Source: Blastobasis lacticolella
Lineage: Eukaryota > Arthropoda > Insecta > Lepidoptera > Blastobasidae
DNA: 64,000 bases
Reading direction: 5' to 3'
Assembly (NCBI GenBank): GCA_905147135.1
Contig: LR990048.1
Location: 14,244,563 to 14,308,562 of the forward strand
Shown here: piece after piece, positions 10,601-20,200 of the stretch
Position numbering within the stretch: position 1 is the stretch's first letter
Layout: every line of letters starts with the position of its first letter
Notes under the pieces: model-generated
Told to the model about the DNA's origin: nothing
The model's input: only the letters and a program-made list of their open reading frames with translations
Databases searched by the model: none
Program-made: the position numbers and the translations under genes

Positions 10601-13600
10601 CAGTTCACGGCTTTATACATGTATTATGAAACACCCTGTATTATAAGTAATTTAACTAACAACATAATATGGACTGTAAAAATAATATTTGTATGGTCTG
10701 AAATAAATGATTAATAATAATAATAATAATAAAGCCGTAATACCTGTCGCATTGTCCGAAAATTCCTAATGTGTGACACCAGTTCTTTAAATAAGCACAT
10801 CATAATTGTTTGGCCAAAAGCCCGCAATTACGATTAATCCTCAGAAATGAGAGAATATCTTACATAAACACATAATAATAATGCAAAATATATGGAAAAT
10901 TAAGGAAGGAAACCCGCCGCCTCCAAAACTTTGAGCACCGCGCAAGAGCACAACGGGATTGACGCCAGCATGATGATTATTATTGATCATGATGGTGACT
11001 GTCAATTTGGAGGATAAGTGAATACTTTCGTTGTATTCCTGAGATGATAGCGGGAAAAATACCAACCAATATCAACGGCCCATAACACAACTCTGACGCT
11101 GAGCCTCCCCCACTTTACTGGTGGGTTTTGCTATAACCAGCGTTGCCAGATAGTACCTTTTGGTACGATTTACGTACTATTTGGCCGACTGTCGTACCTT
11201 TTGCGTACTTTGCTCCACATCGTACTATTTAGTACGTTTTTACAAAATGCTAAATTTTGCTGAGGGGGTTGGTCACTTTGCCTTTTTTGTCCGCAAAATA
11301 CCGTAAAATAATGAAATAAAGGGTTAATTTTGACGCTTTTTGGCTCACTGGCACCACCACCGAGTAAATAAGGTCTTGTCTTGTCAAAATAACGTCGTTT
11401 TATTGGCAACAACCCCCCCCCCCCCGAAGGCCGATAAAATATAAGAGTAGGTAAACCGTACCTTTTTAGCCATTTTCGTACTATTTTAAGTGCCCGGACG
11501 TACTTTTTTGGAAACTACTGCTGGTAACACTGTAACCTTCATAGTAGTGATGGACATAAAAAAATAACATCGATTTTTTTTTCGATGTAATGCATCGGAT
11601 AGTGGTATCGATGTAATATCGATATATTAAAAAATACATCATGTTTTCCAAACATCGATTGTTTTTACACGACTGCCCAAAAGAGGAGAGTAATGTGTTT
11701 AGAGATACACGATTGCACAAAAAAAGCAGTGTATAATGCATACAGAGTTCATCTAAGTTTCTTTGACTCACCATCTTCTAAATGGCTGAACGGATTTGGA
11801 AGAATTAGGTATCACATTTTAAGGGTATGTTCCGGGTTTCCTACCGCGTACCTTTGTTGACGAGTAGCCCGATATTTCGACACAGTTACATGCACGACTA
11901 GTCGTCTGAATCTAAATCTGAATCAAGCTGAGTTAGTGAATAAGTTTATTCACTAAATTATTACAGAAATTTTCTGTAAAGCCGGTGAAGAGGTCGTCGC
12001 GTCGGGTCGATCGGCCATTTGCATTTTATTTTTTATGAGTGTAGCCAGTGGCCGATGTTGCCAGCACCAATTTAACGAAATACCGTGCGAGTGCTTATTA
12101 AATATAATATTAAAAATAAAATTATCGATGCATCAAATAAAAAAACATCGATGTATAGTCGATGTTGAAAAATTAACAATATATCGGTTTGAATCGATGC
12201 ATCGTTACTATACATCGAGTGTTTTTAATACATCGATGTATATCGTCCACTCCTACTTCATAGACGCATGTTCGACGCATCACCTCTACGGAGGTATTAT
12301 AGGTTAAAGCTGGAAGGATTCTGCGGAATCGCCGAACAAAGACACGAACATCTTAGCAGCTAGGGATGGCGAATCAATGACACGAAAGAGTTAAAAATAA
12401 ATTAAATATAAAGTCTTTCGGGCAATAATGACTTAAAACGCCCATACTGTCTGCTAATAATTGTCTGAAAAACGCTGCATTTTGCTATTAAGTATTTATA
12501 ACAATATTTTTATCTACTCTTAGGTAACTAAGAGAGAGTAGGTAACTAAGAATACATGTGAGTCATTGTATTCAGAAATAAATAAGTCACATTAATAATC
12601 CGCATTGAACCCGTTAGTCCATATATCACGAAGTCAAGATTCTTTGACGACACGCCATGGCCATATAGTCACTTATTTTAATGAAGTAAGGCCTGTTCGC
12701 CAATAAACGTTCGTCATCCCTGTAAAGACATGTCGCCTTTCACGACACCTGTAAGTTGGAACTTCACCTCCATAACGGACAAAACACAGCCGGAATACAT
12801 ACAAACACACGTCATAAATAGTATTTAGAAGAGTGCAATGTTTCTTTGTTCTTCAGTCACGCCTGAATGGATTTGAATAATTTGTAGATAAAGAAGTAAG
12901 TAATATAGAAAAAGTAAAGGAAAATATAGAAAAAGTCAAGGTAAAAACGTGTTGTTATGTTATAATTTGGGAGTCACAGAGATGGTACAAAATGGAATTA
13001 AAGATCAAAAATGTAAACAAATGGGTTGCTACTATAAAAAAATAATCCAAATGGATTCTTTAAAATAATTGAAATATTGATTAAAATTATTACATTCAAA
13101 ATGAAATAAAATCATATGTATATTTTAAAATATTTTACTGAATTAAATAGGGAACTAAGTATGTTTTTTTGTTACATATTTGTGCTGTTTCAATAAAATA
13201 TGGGTAGTTTTCATTTATGCCACAGGTAATGGTAACAAATTCTAAACCTTTGGTTTGTTGTTACAGTACAAAGGCTTGGAAAGTAAAAGATTGACAGATG
13301 CCGAGACATATTTAATTAATTTCTCAAATAATAATACATCACTACATAGTATAAAACAAAGTCGCTTTCTCTGTCCCTATGTCCCTTTGTATGCTTAAAT
13401 CTTTGAAACTACGCAACGGATTTTGATGCGGTTTTTTTTAATAGATAGAGTGATTCAAGAGGAAGGTTTATAAGCAAGAAAAATGGGTAGAGGGTGGGTA
13501 GGTGTACGTGAACGAAGTCGCGCCGGGTCCACTAGTAAAATAATATAAGATTCAAAATGGTGGCCACTTCTTTCTAATATTGGACTTTTCTAACTAGTGT

Positions 13601-15306
13601 TCTTGGACTAATAGTTTCCGAGTTACTTATTACGTTTTTAATCAATTGAATAAATGGTGGTAAATAGATTTTTTTCGTTTTCGAGAGTTTGCCAGCCATT
13701 GTAAATCACACTGAAAAGTGTGCATGATGCATAACCATTTGGTTTGGTTATGCAAACCAAAGGTTTTATACCCCTGGATAGTCTCTTTGACATTGACAGT
13801 TGTGTGTTTACATTTTTAATCTTTAATTTCATCTCCAACTATAGTTGTTTTGTGGTGTGTTTCAGTGTATCAAAAAAAAAAGAAGACATGTAGGTACCTG
13901 CTTAGCATCCAATTGATGGAAATTACTGTCAGCAGTGATGAGGTAGTTGCACCCCATGACCTCATCTTTAGTTTCATTGTATGGCTCATGGCTGCAACGT
14001 CGAGGAAGGAAAAACCACTGGTTCCTAACTGGAGACCAGACGCCGGATTCGTGGATCATGTATCCTGGCCACTTGATGCCAATAGCACTCCTTATTGCTT
14101 TGAATTGATTAACCCAACTTAGGTGCTGTATCTGTAACGTAATAAAGTTTATGATATAAATTTTAATATGATTACTGTATAGTCAATAGCATATTGACCT
14201 ACCCAAAACCAATATAAGATGAGCTATTGTCTTTGTAGATGCGCATAGCAATGTTAGCTCCTTTTTTACAGGTTTTAGGCAGGTTAATGTGCTGTCTTTT
14301 AGACATCTCTGGCAACCCTGATTAAGGATAGTGCTGTGAAGATAGTATACCCATTTTGCTAGCCCTAATAAAATTCAGTAATGCCATTGCCCTGCAGTAA
14401 GTATATTAGAATTCAGGACAGAACAACCACCTATCAACTATGACAGCAATAAATGTAAGTAGGTATATAATATTTACCTCTCCATTCATATTTATGGCCT
14501 TCACCCACATTGGGTCATAGCTCTGGAATTCTCCGCTGGCAGTGGTCCATTCTTTACCCATTGATCCTACATATAGGATTTCATCTTTCACTGTGGCCCA
14601 TTCTGATTTGAAACCTTTTTCCATGTTACCATTGCCATCGGACAATACCAGCCAAGGGACAATTTTATTGTTTACAATTTCAAATACCTGAAAAGGAAAG
14701 TGTTTAAAGTTATACATTTTGTACAATATGGCGGTACTTATCTATGGCAAAATCAAATCAACATACCATGCCAGATCTATCGTCAAATGTCAGCAATCTG
14801 CCATCATACACAATTAATTCGGACAATTCCATCCCTCGTCCTTTGTGGGAATATGTTGAGGACAGTAATGTTGCTGGTGATAAGTCCCACGTCACTGACA
14901 CATGTTTGCTCACAGAATTGTAGCTCAATGAGCCTCTTTTTAAATAACTATTGAATGTATGAGCTTTAGAAGTGCTTTTCGAGTTAGTATCTAAGTCGGC
15001 TACTATGCCAATCCTGTATGTCAATACATGCCCTGATATTAAGGGTGGTGTTAAAGGATATGTGGAGTTGTAAGGTCGCAAAGTAGTGGACCATCTGTGA
15101 GCAGACTGAGCCTGAGTGTTCGTCCACCAGTTATAGTAAAATAGTATTAGGAGGAACACTCCTATTAGGGTGACTAGAAGTACAAACTGTGGCTGGATGC
15201 GGACGGTGTTCCCGACCCTGTACGTGGCTGGCGTGCGCAGGGCCTTGCGCCAATCCCGCAAGGTGCCTTTCATGTCGCGGTCTTCCAACTCGTAATAGTC
15301 ATACAT
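4494..15306 (-). CDS. CANT1: Soluble calcium-activated nucleotidase 1 (apyrase family), four exons
   Basis: Hand-assembled from exons 15306-14767, 14687-14478, 14125-13898 and 4697-4494. All introns are phase 0 with GT/AG ends, and the spliced product is 393 aa (human CANT1 is 401). The family are Ca2+-dependent nucleoside diphosphatases (UDP/GDP to NMP plus phosphate) of the ER/Golgi lumen or secreted; in blood-feeding bugs they act as salivary apyrases. A signal-anchor helix lies at about residues 41-58. Family blocks follow in order: VADLD (about 102-106), KGRGMELSEL (155-164), DDRSG (175-179), GKEWTT, HESGVWS, HGFSSFKF, and the C-terminal YEGLEFI. The start is the ATG at 15304-15306; an in-frame TAA lies 48 nt upstream. 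A second in-frame ATG at 15271-15273 is possible. The last intron is about 9.2 kb and full of mobile elements. The frame is intact in all exons, so the gene is probably functional. Confidence 0.93.
5105..5735 (+). mobile_element. LINE reverse-transcriptase C-terminal fragment
   Basis: An open frame from 5212 to 5733 gives the post-RT region of a lepidopteran LINE: TQFKYLGHWVSEDL, then IERERRALAVRGNMLARRF, KITLFKAYCQSFYTC and MLLGLRRHCSASGIF. A shifted frame just upstream (KPKQCTKLTLF) looks like the same element, so there is a frameshift near 5212. The catalytic core is absent. It sits in the sense orientation of the plus strand, antisense to CANT1, inside intron 3. The clade was not resolved. 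Confidence 0.75.
6489..6800 (+). repeat. tRNA-derived SINE, family B, copy 1 (near complete)
   Basis: The tRNA-like head reads GTGGCCTAAGGTTACGGTAT, then CGAGAGGTACCGGGTTCGACACC, which resembles pol III A and B boxes. The body contains TGGTCAGGTAATCAGGTTCC and TGGATCATGGTCAAGGCGGA. The tail ends GCGCGAGAGCAAAACCAGGT..CATTAACACCGAGATGA. Partial copies occur at 26320, 38166, 41237, 41528, 43725, 50183 and 63676. Confidence 0.75.
6801..7560. other. Intron sequence rich in TAGGTA/TACCTA motifs
   Basis: Irregularly dispersed GTAGGTA and TACCTAC words throughout; no regular period and no coding potential seen. Confidence 0.5.
7570..7890 (+). mobile_element. hAT-like non-autonomous element, copy 1 (left end lost)
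   Basis: Shares GCGTACTTTGCTCCACATCG, the poly-C tract followed by GATCGATAAAATATA, and the terminal block ACTGCTGGTAACACTGG with the copy at 11130-11535. The left terminus is replaced by unrelated sequence. Confidence 0.6.
8214..8475 (-). repeat. SINE-like retroposon, family C, copy 1
   Basis: On the minus strand it begins GCCGTGTGGTAACCGG and ends in a (TGATGA)n tail. It is flanked by an exact 11-bp direct repeat, CTACAAGGGAT (8203-8213 and 8476-8486). Same family as 29693, 35321, 51443 and 58571. Confidence 0.75.
8871..9020 (+). repeat. Dispersed lepidopteran repeat, degraded copy
   Basis: Contains the ACTACTGAACGGATTTTCATGCGG block followed by AAGTGGAATT and GAGGAAGATTTAGGTGTA, as in the repeat at 13343-13540. 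Confidence 0.5.
9021..10607. other. Intron sequence, no gene
   Basis: AT-rich. A fragment with GCGAGCGTAGCGAGCTCGAT (9148-9168) looks repetitive. A LINE/SINE-like scrap lies at 9965-10035 (CCCCACATTAGTGGAGGGTT). A 70-codon open frame at 10294-10506 has no recognisable domain. Confidence 0.4.
11130..11535. mobile_element. hAT-like non-autonomous element, copy 2
   Basis: The left end is CAGCGTTGCCAG and the right end reads CTGGTAACACTG (reverse complement CAGTGTTACCAG), resembling hAT termini. The internal poly-C tract and ATTTTCGTACTATTTTAAG match copy 1 at 7570. Flanks CTATAACC and CTGTAACC are similar, but the exact ends are ambiguous, so the target duplication is unproven. Confidence 0.6.
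11545..12255. mobile_element. hAT-like MITE, 711 bp, exact 8-bp TSD
   Basis: Flanked by the exact duplication CTTCATAG at 11537-11544 and 12256-12263. Termini are TAGTGATGGACAT on the left and TAGGAGTGGACGAT on the right (reverse complement). Both subterminal regions carry many ATCGAT / ACATCGATGT words, likely transposase-binding sites by analogy with hAT elements. No transposase coding was found. Confidence 0.8.
12361..12722. mobile_element. Possible second hAT-like MITE
   Basis: The left end is AGGGATGGCGAA and the right end is TTCGTCATCCCT (reverse complement AGGGATGACGAA). No 8-bp duplication is visible, so this is tentative. Confidence 0.35.
12723..13342. other. Intron sequence, no gene
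   Basis: AT-rich; GAAAAAGTAAAGGAAAATATAG-type short repeats around 12908-12945; nothing else recognised. Confidence 0.45.
13343..13540 (+). repeat. Dispersed lepidopteran repeat (CTTTCTCTGTCCCTATGTCC family)
   Basis: Contains AAAGTCGCTTTCTCTGTCCC, ACGCAACGGATTTTGATGCG, GAGGAAGGTTTATA and the end GGTCCACTAGTA. Related copies are at 8871, 32125 and (minus strand) 58995. It is non-coding and widespread in Lepidoptera by recollection; its class is unresolved. Confidence 0.65.
13593..13626 (+). repeat. Isolated match to the foldback 104-bp unit
   Basis: ACTAGTGTTCTTGGACTAAT followed by AGTTTCCGAGTTA closely matches the conserved part of the inverted 104-bp units at 16540-16880. It lies in CANT1 intron 3, about 2.2 kb from the foldback element. 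Confidence 0.5.
13898..14125 (-). CDS. CANT1: CANT1 exon 3
   Basis: The acceptor CAG at 14128-14126 precedes CAC; the donor is CAG|GTACCT at 13898/13897. It encodes residues 251-326, including HLSWVNQFKAIR, GYMIHESGVWS and NQWFFLPRR. The HES and WFFLPRR blocks are family signatures. Length is 228 nt, phase 0 at both ends. Confidence 0.9.
14478..14687 (-). CDS. CANT1: CANT1 exon 2
   Basis: The acceptor TTTTCAG precedes GTA TTT GAA; the donor is GAG|GTAAAT. It encodes residues 181-250, from VFEIVNNKIVPWLVLSDGNG to WVKAINMNGE, including KGFKSEWATVKDE and GKEWTT. Length is 210 nt, phase 0 at both ends. Intron 2 (14126-14477, 352 bp) is otherwise plain. Confidence 0.92.
14767..15306 (-). CDS. CANT1: CANT1 exon 1 (coding part)
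   Basis: ATG at 15306-15304 is the first in-frame ATG after a TAA at 15354-15352 (purine G at -3). The exon ends ATG|GTATGT at 14767/14766. It encodes residues 1-180: a short basic cytoplasmic region, a hydrophobic signal anchor (FVLLVTLIGVFLLILFYYN), then the luminal start of the five-bladed propeller with VADLD, KGRGMELSEL and DDRSG. Intron 1 is only 79 bp. Confidence 0.9.
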
Positions 15307-15847
15307 TCCGCGGTACGTTATCTCATAGTTAATCCCATTCACAACACACAATTATATGACTAGGTAAAAAAAAATTAACTTATGTACAGGCAAAGGTACA
15401 CGTGTGATGCACTACACTATTTCTATGAAGTTTCAATGGCACAGTTTCCTCATAAATTCAGTGAATTATCAAGATCTTGACTCGTAGCACTGAACATCGT
15501 GTCACTGTTTTATGTTCGAAATAGCTTTAAAAGTAAAGCTGAGATCATTTTGATGTTATTACAACATCTCACACGAAATGATAGACTTTTTTATCACCAA
15601 AACCAATATTGTAACCAATTCATCAGCTTCTCATCATTTCAACGTTTTGACGTCTTTTGACTTTGACCATCTTTGACTGTCATAATTTTGACGTTGACGT
15701 TTAACGTCATTTAAACGTTTTGTTTCTGCATGTCGTGTGAAATGCATAGAGAATTTTTTTATATATTAAATTTTTATACCTACAGAAGGAATTTTTCTGT
15801 AAAAATTGTAATAGACTTTTCACGTGAACCTTTTTCTAGTTAAGTGC
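15307..15847 (-). promoter_or_regulatory. CANT1 5' flank (promoter region inferred)
   Basis: Region between the CANT1 start codon and the transposon at 15856. It must hold the 5' UTR and at least part of the promoter unless an upstream non-coding exon exists. Several TTGAC/GTCAAA words cluster at 15640-15700. No TATA box or initiator was assigned with confidence. Confidence 0.4.
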
Positions 15848-16214
15848 ATCGGCACCATGGACTTACTACCCAAAGGGACTGCGCACTGCTTTGACTAAAA
15901 CCGGGCAGAGCGAGAGTCACCATCGATAGTCCTTTGTCCCTTTCTAACAGTGTAAACACAATGTTATTGGCATAATCACCGTCATTCTAAATTGACAAGT
16001 GTCATGATTGGTGTTGCCATTACTGGAGAAATATATTTACAGTGAATTTGGTATTATTATGGGGTAATCCGTACAATCCGAAAAGTAGTTGTCAAAATAC
16101 CTTTTGATCTACTGAACGTTTCTCCGACAAACGTCGAGTCAACATAATTACCAACCTACGACTTTTTGTTCCACAAAACAGAAAAAAGAGTTCGGTAACG
16201 ATTTATCCTACAAT

Positions 16215-16880
16215 ACTAGTTCCTAAAGAGAAGTGATAGTACTCGTCGATATTTACATTTCGGGTGACAGCTGTCAAACTTAAATGTGTTATAATTCGGA
16301 ACCCATTGGTTCTAGAATACTAGTTTCTAAAGAGATATGATAGTACTCGTCGAGATCTACATTTTGTATGACAGCTGTCAAAGTTAAATCACTTATAACT
16401 CGGAACTCATTGGTCCTAAAACACTAGTTTTTAGAGAGAAATGATAGTAGTTGCTGAGATCTACATTTTGTATGACAGCTGTCAAACTTAAAACTGTCAT
16501 CCAAAATGTAGATCTCGATGAGTACTATTATATTACTCTAGGAACTAGTGTTGTAAGACCAATCGTTTCCGAGTTACAACAGTTCTAAGTTTGACAACTG
16601 CCATCCGAAATGTAGTTCTCGACGAGCGCTATCATTTCTCTTTAGGAACTAGTGTTCTACTACCAATTGTTTCCGAGTTATTTTAGTTTTAAGTTTGACA
16701 GCTGTCATTCGAAATGTAGATCAACAAGTACTATAATTTCTCTCTAGAAACTAGTGTTTCAGGACCAATGGGTTCCGAGTTATAAAATCTTTAACTTTGA
16801 CAGCTGTCATAGTAAATCTCTAGGAGTGCTATCATTTCACTCTAGGAACTAGTGTTCTAGGACCAATATTTTCCGAGTAG
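16215..16880. repeat. 104-bp tandem units in head-to-head inverted array
   Basis: Forward units begin at ACTAGT 16215, 16319 and 16423 (period 104). Around 16494 the orientation flips, and inverted units carry ACTAGTG near 16541, 16650, 16752 and 16848. Each unit contains the palindrome TGACAGCTGTCA (or a decayed form) and TTCCGAGTTAT. It forms the core of the foldback element. Confidence 0.85.
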
Positions 16881-17046
16881 CAGGGAAACCTTGGGCTGGA
16901 CCCTGGTAAAAATATGACCTTCAGATTGCACCCGGTCCGACTCTGCCTGGCCCTGATCGGTAGGTCAGTGTCCGCGCTAAGTAATAAAAGTAATTCGGAA
17001 TTTGCATCAACAATGGTGGCAACACTAGAAAGGGACACAGGACTAT

Positions 17047-17277
17047 CTCAATGGGATAGTAAAATCCGATGAATACCATGTGGAAAAACGGTCAATAAAG
17101 TCGAACAGGCATGCATCGTTCGTAATCGGAATTCCAGAGAGCATATTCGAACAAATAAATTCGCCGAATGCATGGCCTCAAGGTGTATGCTATAGCAATT
17201 GGTTTCTGCCGCGCCCCCGCGAGCGCCGCGGGACCGAACCCCACTCCGGCGCAGTCGCCGAGCACCATGCGCATTGA
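17047..17277 (+). pseudogene. Truncated ORF1 (C-terminal tail) of the nested LINE
   Basis: The frame open from 17047 to the TGA at 17275-17277 encodes a tail with FVIGIPESIFEQINSPNAWP then GVCYSNW and an RPRERR basic stretch. This resembles the end of CR1/Jockey-group ORF1 proteins. The 5' part is missing because the LINE is 5'-truncated at the insertion junction. It overlaps the start of ORF2 in another frame. Confidence 0.55.
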
Positions 17278-20200
17278 AGCTACGTGTCGACGATCATTGA
17301 ATGCCGTGCTACAGAACGTACAGTGTTTACGTAATAAAACCCAACGTATTGAATCTTTTACGCAAAATGACCAGTGCTACGATATCCTGCCGCTAACTGA
17401 GCACTGGATGACCGCGGGCGAGATGAATGTCTGTGCTATTATGAACTATACATTGGCGTCATACTATTGTAGGCCCTCAAGGCTACATGGCGGTAGTTGT
17501 ATTTTTGTACATAATAATTTATCATTTTTAGAAAGACGTGATCTTTGCGCTTTCTCTTTAGAGATGCATATCGAAATTTCTGCAATAGAAGTTGTCGACT
17601 TCAACCTAATAGTAATTTGTATATATCGATCTAACACGGAGGGTGATTTTAGGGTATTTAGTCGTCAGTTAGAACTTGCTATTCACAGCATTATAAACGA
17701 AAATTGTCAGATATTGATCACTGGTGACATCAACATTGACATTCTAAAATCGTCCAAATATAAAAATGAGTTATTTGACATATTAAATCGATATAAATTA
17801 AAGTCTTTAGTCCGATTTCCTACTAGAATCCAGGGTGAGTCTAGAACTTGCCTCGATCATGCTTTTTCGGACTTGGATGTCATTAAATCATCTCCTTTAC
17901 AATTAGGAATTGGTGACCACCTTGCTGTTTGTTTCAGTATATCTGTCTCAAAACCAATCACAGGCACTAAGCATGTAATTAAAAGATTGACGTCTAATAC
18001 CAATATTAATAAATTTATAATGACAATTAAACACTATGACTGGTCAAGCACCAACAATATATTAGAAACATTTACCAAACTATTTGACAATTTCTGTAGG
18101 CTTAAGAAAGTTCAACACCGCACTAGATACCAAGTATGGTGCAATAATGACACAAAATCTTCTAGTCAATTTTTACAACTTGTATCAATGTACGCACAAC
18201 ATTTTCCTTTGAATAAGGAATTAAAACAATTCTACTTGAGTTGTAAAAGTAAACACATTAGCCTTCTCGCGGTGACCAGAAAGAAATTTCTGAATGAGTG
18301 TGTGGCGGTTAGTGACACTTCGGGGCGGGCTTTATGGAATCTAATAAAGTCCGAAACAAACAAAAGTGCACATACGAATGGAATGGACGTATTGCAACAT
18401 GCTGTGGGGGGCAGGGGCGAGCCGGGGCGACAGCGCTTAGCGAGTGCCCTAAACTCGTATTACGTTTCAGTAGTCCGAGACACGCCGCTTCGGCCCAACG
18501 TCGCTGTTGCTATGCGAATGTTGCGCGACAATGTACCATCTGTACAACGTAATATGTTTTTTAAGCCTTTCACGGTGGATGAAATAGTTAAAATCATTAA
18601 GAAAATAAAACCAAAACGGACAAAAGATATCTACGATGTTCCCACGTACATTCTCCAGAGGTTGCCTCGGGAGTTTCTGGCTGTTCTCTGTGAGGAATTT
18701 AATGAGGCTGTATGTAATGGCAAATACCCGGACTACCTAAAAGTAGTAAAGGTAATCCCTGTCTATAAGGGGAAGGGTAGTAGGACCGAAATAAAAAGCT
18801 ATCGACCTATATCTTTAGTCCCGGCACTATCAAAAATTTTCGAAGTAGGTATCTGTTCACGACTCGCTGATTTCCTCTCGAGTAATAACTCGCTATGTCC
18901 GCAGCAGCACGCCTACCAAGCGGGCCGCTCCACGGCGGGCGCGGCGCGGTTGCTGCAGCGCACCGTGCTGCACCATTTGGAGGCGAGGAAGCGCGTCGCT
19001 GCCGTATTCTTTGATTTATCCCGCGCCTTCGATCTAGTCGACCATCAACTCATCGTCTCGAAACTTAACCACTATGGCATTCGCGGTGTACCTCTTGAGC
19101 TCATTAAAACTTTCCTATCGGACCGGACACAGGTGACCGATGTAGGCAGTAGCAGGTCCGAACCTGGCATGATCGGTGACAGATCAGTCCCTCAAGGCTC
19201 AAATGTCGGCAACAGTATATTTCTGTTAATGATGAATGACCTACCTTTTCAATCTTTGTTTGTCGAGTTTCTGTTATATGCCGATGACATCTGCGCAATA
19301 GTGCACGCTGATGATGACCAAGAACTGAGCCTTACTGTTCAATCGGTAACCCATTCAGTCGCGGCGTGGTCGCGTGCAAATGGAATGCAGTTAAATATTT
19401 CCAAAACCAACCTCATGGAGTTTACGTTGAAGCGAGGTCCCGGCCCCACCATGTCTGTGCAGGTGGAGGATGTCCAAATTCCAAACGTTGACTCAGCTCG
19501 CTTTGTTGGTGTCGAGTTCGATCGCTACCTTCAGTGGCACGACCATATAGATAAACTATGCTCAAAATTAAACTCTGCGTTTTTCGCCATTGTCCGTCTG
19601 TCACATACGCTTTCGCACAAGAATTTAATAATTGCCTACTATGCATATTTTCACTCCCATCTAACTTATGGCATTGATCTGTGGGGGCTGGCAGCAGACA
19701 GGAATAGGCCGTTTGTAGTTCAGAAGAAAGTAGTGCGTGTTCTATCACGTGTGCCGCTAGATACACCCGCGAGGCAATTGTTTATAGATTTGAACATCCT
19801 AACACTGCCTTCTCTCTATATTTATGAGATGGCAAAATATGTGAGACGTAATATGAAGGAGTTTCCTAGCAACGCAACTCTTGGTCTTCGTTGCTCCTCT
19901 AGAAGGAAGCATGACCTACTAATACCGTCTCATCGATTAGAAAAAACTACTCGGTCGCTACAAGTCATGGGTCCTCGCATCTACAACAAGCTAGATCTAG
20001 ACATACGCGAGTGTAAGTCTGATTTTAGCTTTTGCAGGAAGTTAAAGTCAATATTGACAAAAAAAGCATACTACACGGTGAATGAGTATCTTGACGAGTG
20101 AAACCTTATATCCTCTCCGTTGTTATTATTATGTTCTATGTTTGATACATGACTTTTATTATATACCTACTCAATTGACATTCTTTTTATAGTTTTTATT

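Larger units (their letters stand above)
5857..10638. mobile_element. TA-flanked DNA element with perfect 31-bp TIRs
   Basis: CAGGGTGTTTCATAATACAT... at 5857-5887 is perfectly reverse-complemented at 10608-10638. TA dinucleotides flank both ends (5855-5856, 10639-10640), as in Tc1/mariner-type insertions. The 4.8-kb interior carries later insertions (SINE-B at 6489, SINE-C at 8214, hAT-like piece at 7570). No transposase or catalytic triad was recognised. The alternative is two solo MITE ends in opposite orientation. Confidence 0.6.

Noticed and set aside
13850..14122. Plus-strand open frame over 13850-14122
   Set aside because: It is antisense to CANT1 exon 3, whose minus-strand product matches the nucleotidase family with proper splice sites.
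14758..15351. CANT1 start at 15351
   Set aside because: The codon at 15349-15351 is TTG on the minus strand, directly after an in-frame TAA. The first true ATG is at 15304-15306.
15538..15565. Bantam-like word TGAGATCATTTTGA upstream of CANT1
   Set aside because: The match to the insect bantam microRNA stops after about 14 nt and the flanks do not form the expected precursor arm; only a short local hairpin is present.
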